Positions 1 through 9,253 of a stretch of 64,000 nucleotides of DNA are shown here, in pieces. The position numbers and the translations under genes are program-made. Source of the DNA: Mucilaginibacter sp. UR6-11 (GTDB taxonomy: Bacteria > Bacteroidota > Bacteroidia > Sphingobacteriales > Sphingobacteriaceae); the NCBI RefSeq assembly GCF_020880695.1, contig NZ_JAJIWO010000003.1, positions 62,001 through 126,000 on the forward strand. The letters are read 5' to 3'. The number at the start of each line of letters is the position of its first letter. Positions within the stretch are counted from its first letter, which is position 1. Below the pieces are notes generated by a model that ran no database searches, was not told the DNA's origin, and saw only the letters and a program-made list of their open reading frames with translations.

Positions 1-807
1 CCATCCTTCGTCCAGCGCCCTGAAGGTCCCTTCCAGTTTAACTTCGTTGGGGATAACATTGGTGGCGCCGTTAGCTATCACTTTGCCAAATGATAAAACG
101 GTGGGGTTTTTAGGATCCGCGAAGCGGCTAACGATCTGCTGCAAAGCAATTAATATATGCGCGGTGATGATCACCGGATCGACATTTTGTTGTGGCTGTG
201 CGCCGTGGCCGCCTTTACCTTTTACAGTTACATACAATTCATCAGTAGACGCCATGTATTTCCCCGACCGGAAACCAAACTTACCGGCGTCAATTAAAGG
301 CATTACATGCTGGCCTAATACCGCGGCGGGCCTGGGGTTTTCAAGCACACCTTCTTTTATCATCAGGCTGGCCCCCCCCGGTAATCTTTCCTCGGCAGGT
401 TGAAATATGAGTTTAACGGTACCGCCAAATTCGCTCTTTAATTCGGTTAATATTTTGGCGGTGCCCAGTAATGACGAGGTATGCACATCATGGCCGCAGG
501 CATGCATTACGCCTGCATTTTGCGATTTATAAGGCACTTCATTAGCTTCGGTGATCGGCAGGGCATCCATATCCGCACGTAGCGCAACAACTTTGTCTGA
601 TGGTTTTTCGCCGGTTATAAGCGCTACCAGGCCATTATCGGCCATCCGTTCCCAGCCGATGCCCAGTTCGTCCAGCTTTTTGGCGACGAAGGCAGAAGTC
701 TCCACTTCATGAAAAGAAAGCTCGGGATGGCTGTGGATATGGCGGCGATTAGCCACTACTTCATTGAAAAGATCTTTAGAAAGTTGTTGTATGCGTTGTT
801 TAATCAT
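1..807 (-). CDS. M20-family amidohydrolase (N-acyl amino acid / IAA-conjugate hydrolase type), C-terminal end cut by the window
   Basis: Reading leftwards from an ATG at 805-807, the frame stays open for 269 codons to the window edge, so the C-terminus is missing. Visible M20 metallopeptidase motifs are RADMDALP (metal-bridging Asp), HACGHDVHT (zinc His/Cys region) and FQPAEE (catalytic and metal-binding Glu). This order matches the M20D amidohydrolases, which remove acyl groups from amino acids in a reaction using two metal ions. No signal peptide is visible, so a cytoplasmic enzyme is expected. The first 8 bases overlap the end of the upstream SPOR gene (its stop codon lies inside this start), which suggests translational coupling. 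The exact substrate cannot be told from sequence. Confidence 0.9.
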   Translation of the reverse strand, partial: MIKQRIQQLSKDLFNEVVANRRHIHSHPELSFHEVETSAFVAKKLDELGIGWERMADNGLVALITGEKPSDKVVALRADMDALPITEANEVPYKSQNAGVMHACGHDVHTSSLLGTAKILTELKSEFGGTVKLIFQPAEERLPGGASLMIKEGVLENPRPAAVLGQHVMPLIDAGKFGFRSGKYMASTDELYVTVKGKGGHGAQPQQNVDPVIITAHILIALQQIVSRFADPKNPTVLSFGKVIANGATNVIPNEVKLEGTFRALDEGW

Positions 808-1270
808 TTCCTGTAGTTGTTTTGGGGGGATTTATCTTCCCCGCTATAATAAAAAGGCCGGTAAATTTACCTCTCAATTCCTGCATTAATCTTTCAGCTT
901 CCAGGCGTGTCCTAAAATCGCCGGCCCGTACCTTATAATCGGGCTCACTATAGCTGATATAAGTGCGCATATCGCCATATTGCTGGTTAAACCTGGCCTG
1001 CGCATCATAGGCTTCCTTCCGGCTTGAGCCATTGTAGATCTGTACCCGGTATCCGTAGCCCGAGGTTGAATAAGCTGCCGCATTACCGGTTGCCCCCGCC
1101 GCCCTTAACCTTGACCGGTGAGCGGCTAAAGTATCTATCCGCGCATCTTTTACTACTTCAACCGTACCGCGGGTTTGCGCACAGGCTATCGCCGGCGCAA
1201 AAATAGCTATAAAAAAAACGCACCCGCCTATATTGCTAAAAATTGCTTTATAAACGGATGCGTTTTTCAT
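800..1270 (-). CDS. Secreted SPOR-domain protein
   Basis: A 156-residue protein with an N-terminal hydrophobic signal sequence ending near residue 31 (AIACAQ) and a C-terminal SPOR domain over roughly residues 72-150, with the typical YRVQIYNGSSRKEA start and RAGDFRTRLEAERLM repeat. SPOR domains bind denuded peptidoglycan glycan strands, so a periplasmic or envelope role is likely. The stop codon overlaps the start of the amidohydrolase gene by 8 bases, so the two are probably co-translated. It begins 57 bases after the end of secA on the same strand and could be read through from it. No catalytic domain is seen. Confidence 0.88.
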   Translation of the reverse strand: MKNASVYKAIFSNIGGCVFFIAIFAPAIACAQTRGTVEVVKDARIDTLAAHRSRLRAAGATGNAAAYSTSGYGYRVQIYNGSSRKEAYDAQARFNQQYGDMRTYISYSEPDYKVRAGDFRTRLEAERLMQELRGKFTGLFIIAGKINPPKTTTGND

Positions 1271-1327
1271 GCTTCTTAAATTACCTGTTCAAAGCCCTCC
1301 CTGTTTGAAGAGGGTTGGATGAGGTTT

Positions 1328-4300
1328 TTATGCCTGGCCTATGCCATGGCAGCTTTTGTATTTTTTGCCGCTACCACAAGGGCAGGGATCATTTCTGCCT
1401 ATTTTTTGCTCAACGCGTACCGGCATTGGTTTTTGCTGCTCGCGGGTGTCGCCAAAATCAGGTAAGCCGCTGCCACTGTCGCCAACCAGTTCCGGTTTTG
1501 AGGTGCGCATTTTTTTCATATCTGTTTTTGGCTGAGGGCGGGCCTCCTGTACTTCATCAGGCGCCTGCTGTGCAGCAATACCACCTCTGAACAAGAAACT
1601 CACAATCTCTTTATTAACCGTAGCCAGCATAGCGCGGAACAGGTTAAACGCCTCAAACTTATAAACCAATAACGGGTCTTTTTGTTCGTATACCGCGTTT
1701 TGTACCGATTGCTTTAACTCGTCCATTTCACGCAGGTGTTCTTTCCACGCATCGTCAATTAAAGCAAGCGTAACATTTTTCTCAAACGATTTTACCACTT
1801 CCAACCCATTATTCTCTACCGCTTTTTTAAGCGGAACAGCTACCTGTAAAGCGTGTACGCCATCAGTAAACGGAACAATGATGTTTTCGATAATATTACC
1901 ACGGGTATTATAAACGTCTTTTAAAACAGGGGCCGCCTGCTGGCTTATGGCTTCTGATTTACGTTTGTAAAACTCGGTAACTTCGGCAAAGGTCTTATCA
2001 ACCAAAGCGTTTAAAGCTATGCCTGCAAATTCATCGTGTGAAATTTCCACATCAACAGAGAACAGACGGATCACCTCTAAACGGAACCCTTCATAATTAT
2101 TTTGTTCTTTGTATTCGGTAACCACATCTTCAACCACGTCAAAAATGGTGTTATTCAAATCCACGTCTAACCGCTGACCAAACAACGCATTTTTACGTTT
2201 GGTATAAACCACGGTACGCTGCGAGTTCATGACGTCATCATACTCCAGCAAACGCTTACGGGTACCAAAGTTATTTTCTTCGACCTTTTTCTGCGCGCGC
2301 TCTATCGAGTTTGAGATCATAGAGTGCTGGATCACCTCGCCCTCTTCAATACCCATACGCACCATCAGGTTCGAGATCCGCTCTGATCCGAATAAACGCA
2401 TCAGGTTATCCTCAAGCGATACAAAGAACTGCGACGTACCCGGGTCGCCCTGGCGACCGGCACGACCACGCAACTGGCGATCGACACGACGCGACTCATG
2501 GCGCTCTGTACCCACAATGGCTAAACCGCCCGCTTCCTTAACGCCGGCGCCTAATTTTATATCCGTACCACGGCCGGCCATGTTGGTAGCAATAGTTACG
2601 GTGCCGGTTTGGCCCGCCTCGGCTACAATGTCCGCCTCTTTTTGGTGCATCTTGGCGTTTAGTACGTTGTGTTTAATACCGCGCAGCTTCAACATCCGGC
2701 TTAACAGCTCAGAAATCTCAACCGAAGTTGTACCTACCAGCACCGGGCGACCTGCCTGGGTTAGTTTAACAATTTCATCAGCAACAGCATTATATTTTTC
2801 ACGTACGGTACGGTAAACCAAATCCTCCATATCCTTACGGCTGGCCGGTGTGTTGGTTGGTATTTCTACTACGTCCAGTTTATAGATCTCCCAGAACTCG
2901 CCGGCTTCAGTTACTGCAGTACCGGTCATACCGCATAGTTTGTGGTACATCCGGAAGTAATTTTGGAGGGTGATGGTTGCAAAAGTTTGTGAAGCATCTT
3001 CTACTTTAACATTCTCTTTAGCCTCAATAGCCTGGTGCAATCCGTCAGAATAACGACGGCCGTCCAGCACGCGGCCGGTCTGCTCGTCAACAATTTTTAC
3101 TTTACCTTCATCAAGGATATACTCCGTATCTTTTTCAAATAAGGTATACGCCTTTAACAGCTGGTTAACCGAGTGGATCCGCTCAGACTTGATCGAGAAA
3201 TCGCGCATCAGTTCATCTTTTTTGGCGATCTTTTCTTCGGCCGGCAAATCAGATTTTTCAATTTCGGCAATCTCTGTGCCCACGTCAGGCATTACAAAGA
3301 AATGAGGATCTTCGCCCGAAGCAGTGATCAGTTCAATACCTTTCTCAGCCAGCTCAACCGAGTTCTGTTTTTCGTCGATAATAAAGTAAAGCTCTGAATC
3401 TACTTTATGCATTTCCTTATTTTGGTCCTGCATGTAATAATTTTCTGATTTTAACAGCGTTTGCTTGTGGCTGCCTTCACTTAAATATTTTATTAAAGCT
3501 TTGCTTTTTGGTAAACCGCGGTAAGCACGCATTAAAGCCAGGCCGCCTTCTTCCGGTCCGCTTTTGCCTTCGGCGATAAGCTTTTTGGCTTCGTTTAAAA
3601 CGCTGTTGATATAAGTTTTTTGCGCATTAACCAAACGCTCAATACGCGGCTTCAACTCGTAAAACTCATGCTCGTCGCCACGTGGTATCGGGCCCGAAAT
3701 AATTAACGGTGTACGGGCATCATCAATTAATACTGAATCGACCTCATCCACCATGGCATAGTGCAGCTTGCGTTGCACCAGTTCTTCAGGGCTACGTGTC
3801 ATATTGTCACGCAGGTAGTCAAAACCAAACTCGTTGTTGGTGCCAAAAGTAATATCAGCTAAATAAGCAGCCCGGCGCTCTTCGCCGTTTGGCTCATGTT
3901 TATCAATACAATCAACCGATAACCCGTGAAACTCATACAACGGCCCCATCCACTCAGAGTCACGTCGTGCCAGGTAATCATTCACGGTTACAATATGTAC
4001 GCCCTGGCCGGCAAGCGCGTTTAAGTAAGCAGGCAGCGTGGCTACCAGCGTCTTACCCTCGCCTGTTGCCATTTCGGCTATCTTACCCTGGTGCAATACA
4101 ATACCGCCAATTAGCTGTACATCATAGTGGATCATGTTCCAGGTAACTTCATTACCGGCAGCAAGCCAGGTACTGTTATGTATAGCTTTATCGCCTTTAA
4201 TAACAACATTGCTTTTTTTGGCAGCAAGGTTGCGGTCAAATTCGGTAGCAGTTACTTCAATGGCCGGGTTGTTTGTAAACCTGCGGGCGGTTTCTTTTAC

Positions 4301-4642
4301 CACGGCAAAAGCCTCCGGCAGTATATTTAACAATATCACTTCCAGCTCTTTATCGCGGTCTTTTTGCAGTTTATCCAATTGGGTATACAGCTCAACTTTC
4401 TCATGCATATCCATATCCGGATTGCCTTCGGTTTGTTCTTTAATTGACTGTATTTCTTCGTCAATAGCTGCTAATTCCTGTTTAATGGTTTCCCTAAAGG
4501 TTAAGGTCCTGGCTCTTAGCTCATCGTTAGTTATCTGGTCAAGCTTGGCAAACTCTGCCTTCACTTTTTCAACCAAAGGCAAAATAGCCTTTACATCGCG
4601 TTCTGATTTGCTTCCGAAAAGCTTACTTATAAAATTCAACAT
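1328..4642 (-). CDS. secA: Preprotein translocase ATPase SecA
   Basis: A 1104-residue SecA, the ATP-driven motor that pushes unfolded preproteins through SecYEG. Walker A is MATGEGKT at residues 191-198, the DEAD-box equivalent is [13 protein letters not shown] at about 298-310, and the C-terminus carries the zinc/SecB-binding motif [13 protein letters not shown]. The protein is about 200 residues longer than E. coli SecA. The extra length includes a charged insertion around residues 340-470, common in Bacteroidota SecA. The start is the ATG of [11 protein letters not shown] TAnnTTTG element lies 70 bases upstream. The gene stands alone or with the SPOR and amidohydrolase genes downstream. 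Confidence 0.98.
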   Translation of the reverse strand: MLNFISKLFGSKSERDVKAILPLVEKVKAEFAKLDQITNDELRARTLTFRETIKQELAAIDEEIQSIKEQTEGNPDMDMHEKVELYTQLDKLQKDRDKELEVILLNILPEAFAVVKETARRFTNNPAIEVTATEFDRNLAAKKSNVVIKGDKAIHNSTWLAAGNEVTWNMIHYDVQLIGGIVLHQGKIAEMATGEGKTLVATLPAYLNALAGQGVHIVTVNDYLARRDSEWMGPLYEFHGLSVDCIDKHEPNGEERRAAYLADITFGTNNEFGFDYLRDNMTRSPEELVQRKLHYAMVDEVDSVLIDDARTPLIISGPIPRGDEHEFYELKPRIERLVNAQKTYINSVLNEAKKLIAEGKSGPEEGGLALMRAYRGLPKSKALIKYLSEGSHKQTLLKSENYYMQDQNKEMHKVDSELYFIIDEKQNSVELAEKGIELITASGEDPHFFVMPDVGTEIAEIEKSDLPAEEKIAKKDELMRDFSIKSERIHSVNQLLKAYTLFEKDTEYILDEGKVKIVDEQTGRVLDGRRYSDGLHQAIEAKENVKVEDASQTFATITLQNYFRMYHKLCGMTGTAVTEAGEFWEIYKLDVVEIPTNTPASRKDMEDLVYRTVREKYNAVADEIVKLTQAGRPVLVGTTSVEISELLSRMLKLRGIKHNVLNAKMHQKEADIVAEAGQTGTVTIATNMAGRGTDIKLGAGVKEAGGLAIVGTERHESRRVDRQLRGRAGRQGDPGTSQFFVSLEDNLMRLFGSERISNLMVRMGIEEGEVIQHSMISNSIERAQKKVEENNFGTRKRLLEYDDVMNSQRTVVYTKRKNALFGQRLDVDLNNTIFDVVEDVVTEYKEQNNYEGFRLEVIRLFSVDVEISHDEFAGIALNALVDKTFAEVTEFYKRKSEAISQQAAPVLKDVYNTRGNIIENIIVPFTDGVHALQVAVPLKKAVENNGLEVVKSFEKNVTLALIDDAWKEHLREMDELKQSVQNAVYEQKDPLLVYKFEAFNLFRAMLATVNKEIVSFLFRGGIAAQQAPDEVQEARPQPKTDMKKMRTSKPELVGDSGSGLPDFGDTREQQKPMPVRVEQKIGRNDPCPCGSGKKYKSCHGIGQA

Positions 4643-4711
4643 ATATATAATTGATATAGCCCACTAAACTCAATAATTACGCCATTGTAATTTTGAAGTC
4701 ATTATGACAGG

Positions 4712-4719
4712 CAAAGGTA
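4712..4719 (-). promoter_or_regulatory. Bacteroidota -7 promoter element upstream of secA
   Basis: On the minus strand the bases read TACCTTTG, an exact match to TAnnTTTG. Nineteen bases upstream is TTTA, one base off the -33 TTTG. The predicted transcript would start about 65 bases before the secA ATG. Confidence 0.6.
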
Positions 4720-4730
4720 CGTTTTTGAGG

Positions 4731-4766
4731 TGAAAGGTTAAAGGGTAAAAGGTTAAAGGTTGTTAA
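4731..4766 (+). repeat. Heptad repeat upstream of secA
   Basis: Imperfect tandem units of about seven bases with consensus GGTTAAA run up to the end of the adjacent pseudogene, just upstream of the secA -7 element. They resemble the heptads in the atp operon spacers, but the inverted partner arm is not obvious here. Confidence 0.5.
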
Positions 4767-4775
4767 CTTATTGCG

Positions 4776-5166
4776 CTATTTTGAGTAACTGATACGTCGC
4801 TCTGTAACACTGGTTAACTTACCATTAAGATATTCGTTTTTGACGAGCCAATTATGCTTTTTATCCAATTTTGGATAGGTATAAGTATAGCTGGATGCAG
4901 ACACAATTGTTGGATATTTTTTATAGTTTACCGGACGGGCAACAAACGATTTTTCGGTCACGTTACCGTTATCGTAGTAAGTAATCAGCGTCTTGATTCC
5001 CACGCCGTGCATTTCCGGAGATTAAAATAACAGAATCTATTTTGCCTTTTGGTTTTGCATCGTTATAAGGAGAGAAGGGATCCCGGGCAAAACAATTTGC
5101 ACATGCACCAAACACCATAATGCAGGCCATTGCCGGTCTCCGCAAAAACTTAATCATATATTTCAT
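4776..5166 (-). pseudogene. Decayed third copy of the secreted 'AKPKGKIDSV...HNWL' paralogue family
   Basis: Two frames together resemble the neighbouring 274- and 257-residue genes. The first (from 5166) encodes a start, signal peptide and the family signature AKPKGKIDSV, then goes out of frame near residue 45. The second (to 4776) encodes the family C-terminus with LDKKHNWLV, NGKLTSV and a final RRISYSK. The middle part present in the paralogues, about 150 residues, is absent, and the frames are offset by one base near 5010-5030. This fits an internal deletion plus frameshift. The 5' end overlaps the stop of the upstream paralogue by 4 bases, as in an intact operon. Confidence 0.75.
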
Positions 5167-5987
5167 TTTCTGTAAACTATACGTTTTTCAACCATCCCGG
5201 TTAATTTACCATCAATATAAATGTTTTGCACCAGCCAGTTATGATGTTTATCAAACTTAGCGTAAGTGTAAATACGAGTGGAGGCACGTATAATAGAATG
5301 ATTAATAGGATGGTATTGCGTACTGACCTCTTTTAATAAATTACCGGTATTGTTGTAACTATATAAAAACCTAACGGGCATCCCTGGTCTTTGGTTACAA
5401 TCATAGGGTAAAGCATTCATTTCAATAAGATACCCTTTGCTATTGTAGGTAAAGTTACGTGTGATTTCCAAAACTTTTCCTACCGCATCCCGGTAGTTTC
5501 TTTCTTCGATGATCTTTCCGGAATTATCCAATTTAAAAACGAGTAACTTAGCTTGAGGATTTTCAGCGTATCGGGCCAATTTATTGTCCTTATTAATTGC
5601 ATTATTAACGCTAACGGATCTCGTCGCCGGCGAATAACTGTAAATACTTTCATACCATAACATAGGCGCCCTTATGTAATACTTAACGTCTGTAAGGTTA
5701 CCTTTATCGTCATAACTAAAAGTCGCAGATGTATGATTGCTATTTTGAGATGTAAAGTAACAATCAGATTCTGTTACTTGTCCTTTTTTATTCAGCGCGT
5801 CGATAGTTTTATTTTCGAAAATCTTGGTAACGGTATCATCTTTATTAAAACGGTATTTCGTGGTTATAATGGTGTCTATATTCTCCTTTGGCTTGGCTCC
5901 CTGGTGCCGGTCATTGGTGAATTGGGCAAAAGAAGTCGACACAATTATCAACATTAGGACATTAATAAATAACAATTGGCGAGTCAT
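5163..5987 (-). CDS. Secreted hypothetical protein, YD-repeat-like family (paralogue 1)
   Basis: A 274-residue protein of unknown function with a signal peptide (MTRQLLFINV... ending TSFAQ). After it come the family motif GAKPKENIDTI and several YSYDDKGNL-like units (FSYDDKGNLTDV, FTYNSKGYLIEM, YSYNNTGNLLKE), which recall the short YD repeats of Rhs-type proteins. The C-terminus has the family block KFDKHHNWLVQ, DGKLTGMVEK and RIVYRK. It shares this architecture with the 257-residue gene upstream and the pseudogene downstream, so the three are tandem duplicates. The stretch is visibly richer in A and T than the surrounding genes. No enzymatic motif is seen; a periplasmic or outer-surface location is inferred from the signal peptide. 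Confidence 0.75.
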   Translation of the reverse strand: MTRQLLFINVLMLIIVSTSFAQFTNDRHQGAKPKENIDTIITTKYRFNKDDTVTKIFENKTIDALNKKGQVTESDCYFTSQNSNHTSATFSYDDKGNLTDVKYYIRAPMLWYESIYSYSPATRSVSVNNAINKDNKLARYAENPQAKLLVFKLDNSGKIIEERNYRDAVGKVLEITRNFTYNSKGYLIEMNALPYDCNQRPGMPVRFLYSYNNTGNLLKEVSTQYHPINHSIIRASTRIYTYAKFDKHHNWLVQNIYIDGKLTGMVEKRIVYRK

Positions 5988-6007
5988 AGATTGGTTAGGT
6001 TTGATTA

Positions 6008-6046
6008 ATCTAATTTATAAAACATTACAACCTATCTCCAAATAAT
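6008..6046 (+). repeat. Direct repeat, copy 1 (upstream region of paralogue 1)
   Basis: A 39-base segment 20 bases upstream of the 274-residue gene. It is nearly identical to 6890-6927, which sits 24 bases upstream of the 257-residue paralogue. The shared core includes ACAACCTATCTCCAAATAAT. The repeat shows that the duplication included the leader or promoter region. Confidence 0.85.
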
Positions 6047-6091
6047 GAAATCGCCTGGTCACCCATGGGCGTTATTAATAAGAACGGTTGG

Positions 6092-6865
6092 TTATTTATA
6101 ATAGGTGATGCGGCGGCGAATTGTATCCTGATGATGAATTGAATCGTCATCTTTACCACTTACAAAGTCTATTGCCTGCTGTGTCCAGTTGTGATTTCTA
6201 TCGTAGTTAGAATATTTGTAGCTTCTTACTCGTGGATGTTCCCGTCCCGTGCTTCTCGATTCTATTTCGTTTCCATTATTGTCGTATCTATAACTTGTAA
6301 TAATCGACAAACCACTTTCAAAATAAGTTGTTTGACTAATGAGCTTTCCTTGTTTATCGTATTGATAATGGTAACCTCTTGCTGGCAGATGTTGCAGGTC
6401 ATTTTGTTTATACAAACCACTTTCAATCATTTGCCCCAATTTGTTAAACCGCATTTCAAAAACCTTCGTTGAATCGTAAGAACCGGTGCGTATGGAGTAT
6501 CCATATTTCGAAGCCAGATATTGATAAACAGTTTTTCCTGGTGTACTTGAAATCAGTTTGCCATCCTTATTGTAAGTATATACCGTTTTTAACGTATCAC
6601 GATTAGTTGTACCAAAATCCGGGTTTACCCAATACCGATACAAATTGGCCTGTATGAGCTTGCCTTTCCTGTTATAAATATACAGGAAGGTTTCAGCACC
6701 TTCGTACGGATATCGATAAATCAACACTGAATCTACTTTTCCTTTTGGTTTGGCTCCATGAAATATTGCGAATGGGTTATCGAGCGCTGTTTGAGCAAAC
6801 GACGCTTCCCCCGCCGAGGCCACCAGCAATAAACAGGCAAAAGCAAACTTAGTAAATCGGCTCAC
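6092..6865 (-). CDS. Secreted hypothetical protein, YD-repeat-like family (paralogue 2)
   Basis: A 257-residue protein of unknown function with a signal peptide ending near SFAQ. It carries the family motif GAKPKGKVDSVLIYR, repeats of the form YIYNRKGKLIQ, YTYNKDGKLIS, YQYDKQGKLIS and YRYDNNGNEIE, and the C-terminal block NYDRNHNWTQQ...RRITYYK. Spacing of these repeats is about 35-50 residues. It is the most distal member of the three-gene family. Its upstream region carries the same 38-39-base repeat as paralogue 1 and faces purD divergently. The repeats recall beta-strand-forming YD repeats, but the protein is far too short to be an Rhs toxin and no toxin tip domain is visible. Confidence 0.75.
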   Translation of the reverse strand: MSRFTKFAFACLLLVASAGEASFAQTALDNPFAIFHGAKPKGKVDSVLIYRYPYEGAETFLYIYNRKGKLIQANLYRYWVNPDFGTTNRDTLKTVYTYNKDGKLISSTPGKTVYQYLASKYGYSIRTGSYDSTKVFEMRFNKLGQMIESGLYKQNDLQHLPARGYHYQYDKQGKLISQTTYFESGLSIITSYRYDNNGNEIESRSTGREHPRVRSYKYSNYDRNHNWTQQAIDFVSGKDDDSIHHQDTIRRRITYYK

Positions 6866-6889
6866 AATTATATTTCAGGTTTATTGGTA

Positions 6890-6927
6890 TCTAATTTATA
6901 AAATATTACAACCTATCTCCAAATAAT
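6890..6927 (+). repeat. Direct repeat, copy 2 (between paralogue 2 and purD)
   Basis: A 38-base near-copy of 6008-6046, differing by about one deletion and one substitution. It ends exactly where the purD -7 element begins, so it probably contains control sequences for paralogue 2. Confidence 0.85.
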
Positions 6928-6935
6928 TATCTTTG
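6928..6935 (+). promoter_or_regulatory. -7 element immediately upstream of purD
   Basis: The bases read TATCTTTG, an exact TAnnTTTG match. The last G is 6 bases before the purD ATG, so the transcript is expected to start at or next to the start codon. No TTTG -33 element is present at 18-21 bases upstream. Confidence 0.55.
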
Positions 6936-6941
6936 CCCACT

Positions 6942-8216
6942 ATGAATATTCTGATCCTCGGCTCAGGCGGAAGGGAAAGCGCCTTCGCCTGGAAACTAGC
7001 TCAAAGCCCCAAATGCGACAAAATTTTTATTGCCCCCGGTAATGCCGGCACGGGCCAGTATGGCACCAATGTAAATATTGGGGTTAATGATTTTGACGGC
7101 ATTAAACAATGTGTTTTGGCTAATGGCATTGACCTGGTACTGGTTGGCCCCGAAGAACCATTGGTTAGGGGCGTTCATGATTTTTTCCTGGCGGATGAAC
7201 AGTTGAAAGGTATCCCGGTTATTGGCCCCCAGGCTGAGGGTGCGCAGCTGGAAGGCAGCAAGGATTTCTCCAAGCAATTTATGACCCGCCATAACATCCC
7301 CGCAGCGGCATCACAAACTTTTACCGCTGATACTTTGCAGGAGGGCTTAAGCTATCTGCCAACCATAGGCCTGCCGATAGTTTTAAAGGCCGACGGACTA
7401 GCGGCCGGCAAAGGCGTGTTAATTTGCACATCGTTAGCAGAGGCTGAGCTGGAGCTCAAAGAAATGCTGACCGAAGCCAAGTTTGGAGCAGCCAGCGCCA
7501 AAGTGGTTGTTGAGCAGTTTTTACAAGGCATTGAGCTATCGGTATTTGTGTTGACCGATGGTAACAATTATAAAATATTACCATCAGCAAAAGATTATAA
7601 ACGTATTGGCGAGGGCGATACCGGCTTAAACACCGGTGGTATGGGCTCTGTATCACCAGTGCCATTTGCGGATGCTGAGTTTATTAAGAAGGTGGAGGAC
7701 CGTATCATCATCCCTACTGTGGAGGGTTTAAAAGCCGAAGGCATCCCCTACAAAGGTTTTATTTTTATTGGCCTGATGAACTGCGGCGGCGACCCCTACA
7801 TGATTGAATACAATTGCCGCATGGGCGACCCGGAAACAGAAAGTGTACTACCCCGCATTGAAGCCGACCTGGTTGACTTGTTATTGGGCGTAGCCAACGG
7901 TAACTTAAACGAGGTAGATTTTACCATCTGCGGCAAAGTTGCCGCCACAGTGGTGTGCGTCGCCGGCGGTTATCCCGGCGAATATTTGAAAAATAAAGTA
8001 ATTACCGGGATAGAGAATGTTCGCGGCTCGTTGGTTTTCCAGGCTGGCACTACCCAACAAGGCGAGGATGTATTAGCAACAGGTGGCCGCGTATTGGCCA
8101 TCACTTCGCTGCAGGATAATATGTTCGACGCGTTGCAACAAGCCACTGCCGATGCCAGCCGGATCTATTATGACGGTTGTTATTTCAGGAAAGATATTGG
8201 GTTTGATTTGATATAA
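6942..8216 (+). CDS. purD: Phosphoribosylamine-glycine ligase (GAR synthetase)
   Basis: A 424-residue ATP-grasp enzyme that joins glycine to 5-phosphoribosylamine in purine synthesis. The N-terminus MNILILGSGGRESAFAWKL is the family signature. Central ATP-grasp elements are VLKADGLAAGKGV and LPSAKDYKR, with metal/ATP-binding segments EYNCRMGDPETE and GMGSVSP. The length is typical. The ATG at 6942 is preferred over an in-frame TTG at 6933 because it gives the exact family N-terminus and because the TTG lies inside the -7 element. It is a single-gene unit ended by a strong hairpin. Confidence 0.97.
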   Translation: MNILILGSGGRESAFAWKLAQSPKCDKIFIAPGNAGTGQYGTNVNIGVNDFDGIKQCVLANGIDLVLVGPEEPLVRGVHDFFLADEQLKGIPVIGPQAEGAQLEGSKDFSKQFMTRHNIPAAASQTFTADTLQEGLSYLPTIGLPIVLKADGLAAGKGVLICTSLAEAELELKEMLTEAKFGAASAKVVVEQFLQGIELSVFVLTDGNNYKILPSAKDYKRIGEGDTGLNTGGMGSVSPVPFADAEFIKKVEDRIIIPTVEGLKAEGIPYKGFIFIGLMNCGGDPYMIEYNCRMGDPETESVLPRIEADLVDLLLGVANGNLNEVDFTICGKVAATVVCVAGGYPGEYLKNKVITGIENVRGSLVFQAGTTQQGEDVLATGGRVLAITSLQDNMFDALQQATADASRIYYDGCYFRKDIGFDLI

Positions 8217-8230
8217 GAACGTCTTAAACC

Positions 8231-8276
8231 AGATATTAAAAAGGCCTCGCAAATTTGCGAAGCCTTTTTAATATCT
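8231..8276. terminator. Bidirectional intrinsic terminator between purD and atpG
   Basis: A near-perfect 46-base inverted repeat has a GC-rich core (AGGCCTCGC / GCGAAGCCT) flanked by an A-run on the left and a T-run on the right. It can therefore terminate both the purD transcript and the convergent atp operon. Confidence 0.92.
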
Positions 8277-8292
8277 AAACTTTTAATAGTTT

Positions 8293-9180
8293 CTATTGTG
8301 CTGACAAAGCCGCCGCGCCGCTTACAATCTCGGTAAGCTCGGTGGTGATAGCTGCCTGGCGGGCCTGGTTGTATGAAAGTTTCAGGGCTTTCAACAGGTC
8401 GCCTGCATTTTCGGTTGCCTTGTCCATTGCGGTCATCCGTGCACCATGCTCGGAAGCTACCGAATCCAATACCGCGCGATACAATTGTATCTTGATATTT
8501 TTTGGTATCAATTCGGCAATAATTTCTTCCTGCGACGGCTCCAGGATATAATCAACTTGTGCCGCATTTTTAGCTTCTTCGGCCAGTTCGGTTTTGGGTA
8601 CCGGTAATAACTGCTCGGTTATTAAAAACTGCATAGCCGCGTTTTTGAAATGATTGTAAACAATCTCAACGCGGTCATACTGTCCTTTTAAAAAGCCCTC
8701 CATAATGCTTTCGGTAATTAACGAAGCATTAACAAAGTTTAAGTTATTATACAGCTCGGTATTGTTACCAATAACGTTGTATTTACGGCGCTCATAAAAC
8801 TCTTGCGATTTTTTACCGATTGCAATAATTGAAACATTACCTGCTTTTAATTGCTCACTGTATTTCTCGGCGATCAGGTTATTAGCTGTTTTTATAGCGT
8901 TGGCATTAAATGCACCGGCAAGGCCACGATTTGAGGTTACTACCACAATCAATACACGCACCGGTTCGCGCTGCTGTAAAAAAGGTGATGAACCATCCTC
9001 TAAACTTGAAGACAAGTTTGACAATAATTCCTTCAGCTTTTTTGCATAAGGGCGTAGTTGTACAATAGCATTGGTAGCGCGTTTCAACTTAGCCGCCGAA
9101 ACCATTTTCATAGCCTTGGTGATCTGCTGCGTTGACGATACCGACGATATCCTGTTTCTTACTTCTTTTAAATTAGCCAT
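8293..9180 (-). CDS. atpG: ATP synthase F1 subunit gamma
   Basis: A 295-residue central stalk subunit that turns inside the alpha/beta hexamer. The N-terminal coiled coil MANLKEVRNRISSVSSTQQITKAMKMVSAAK and the C-terminal NQARQAAITTELTEIVSGAAAL are the characteristic terminal helices. It is the last gene of the atp operon and runs into the bidirectional terminator. The 73-base gap to atpA holds inverted heptad repeats. The beta and epsilon genes, which often follow gamma in other phyla, are absent here. Confidence 0.97.
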   Translation of the reverse strand: MANLKEVRNRISSVSSTQQITKAMKMVSAAKLKRATNAIVQLRPYAKKLKELLSNLSSSLEDGSSPFLQQREPVRVLIVVVTSNRGLAGAFNANAIKTANNLIAEKYSEQLKAGNVSIIAIGKKSQEFYERRKYNVIGNNTELYNNLNFVNASLITESIMEGFLKGQYDRVEIVYNHFKNAAMQFLITEQLLPVPKTELAEEAKNAAQVDYILEPSQEEIIAELIPKNIKIQLYRAVLDSVASEHGARMTAMDKATENAGDLLKALKLSYNQARQAAITTELTEIVSGAAALSAQ

Positions 9181-9187
9181 TTTTTGG

Positions 9188-9253
9188 GGTTATAGGTTGT
9201 AAGTTATAAGTTGTAAGTAAGTGCCTGCAACTTATAACCTTCAACACACAACA
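9188..9253. repeat. Inverted heptad repeat in the atpA-atpG spacer
   Basis: The left arm is a run of seven-base units (GTTATAG, GTTGTAA, GTTATAA, GTTGTAA). The right arm holds the same type of unit on the opposite strand (GTTGAAG, GTTATAA, GTTGCAG). In RNA the two arms can pair into an imperfect hairpin between the atpA stop and the atpG start. Confidence 0.7.

Noticed and set aside
1271..1327. Hairpin with CCCTC/GAGGG between secA and the SPOR gene as a terminator
   Set aside because: The stem is only five bases and no T-run follows on the transcribed strand.
2229..2816. A 195-codon plus-strand frame inside secA
   Set aside because: It is an antisense shadow of a highly conserved gene, with no independent coding features.
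5163..6865. Rhs or contact-dependent toxin locus
   Set aside because: The proteins are too short, lack the RHS core signature and toxin tip, and no immunity-like gene is adjacent.
6933..6941. TTG as an upstream start for purD
   Set aside because: It lies inside the TAnnTTTG element and adds three residues before the exact family N-terminus.
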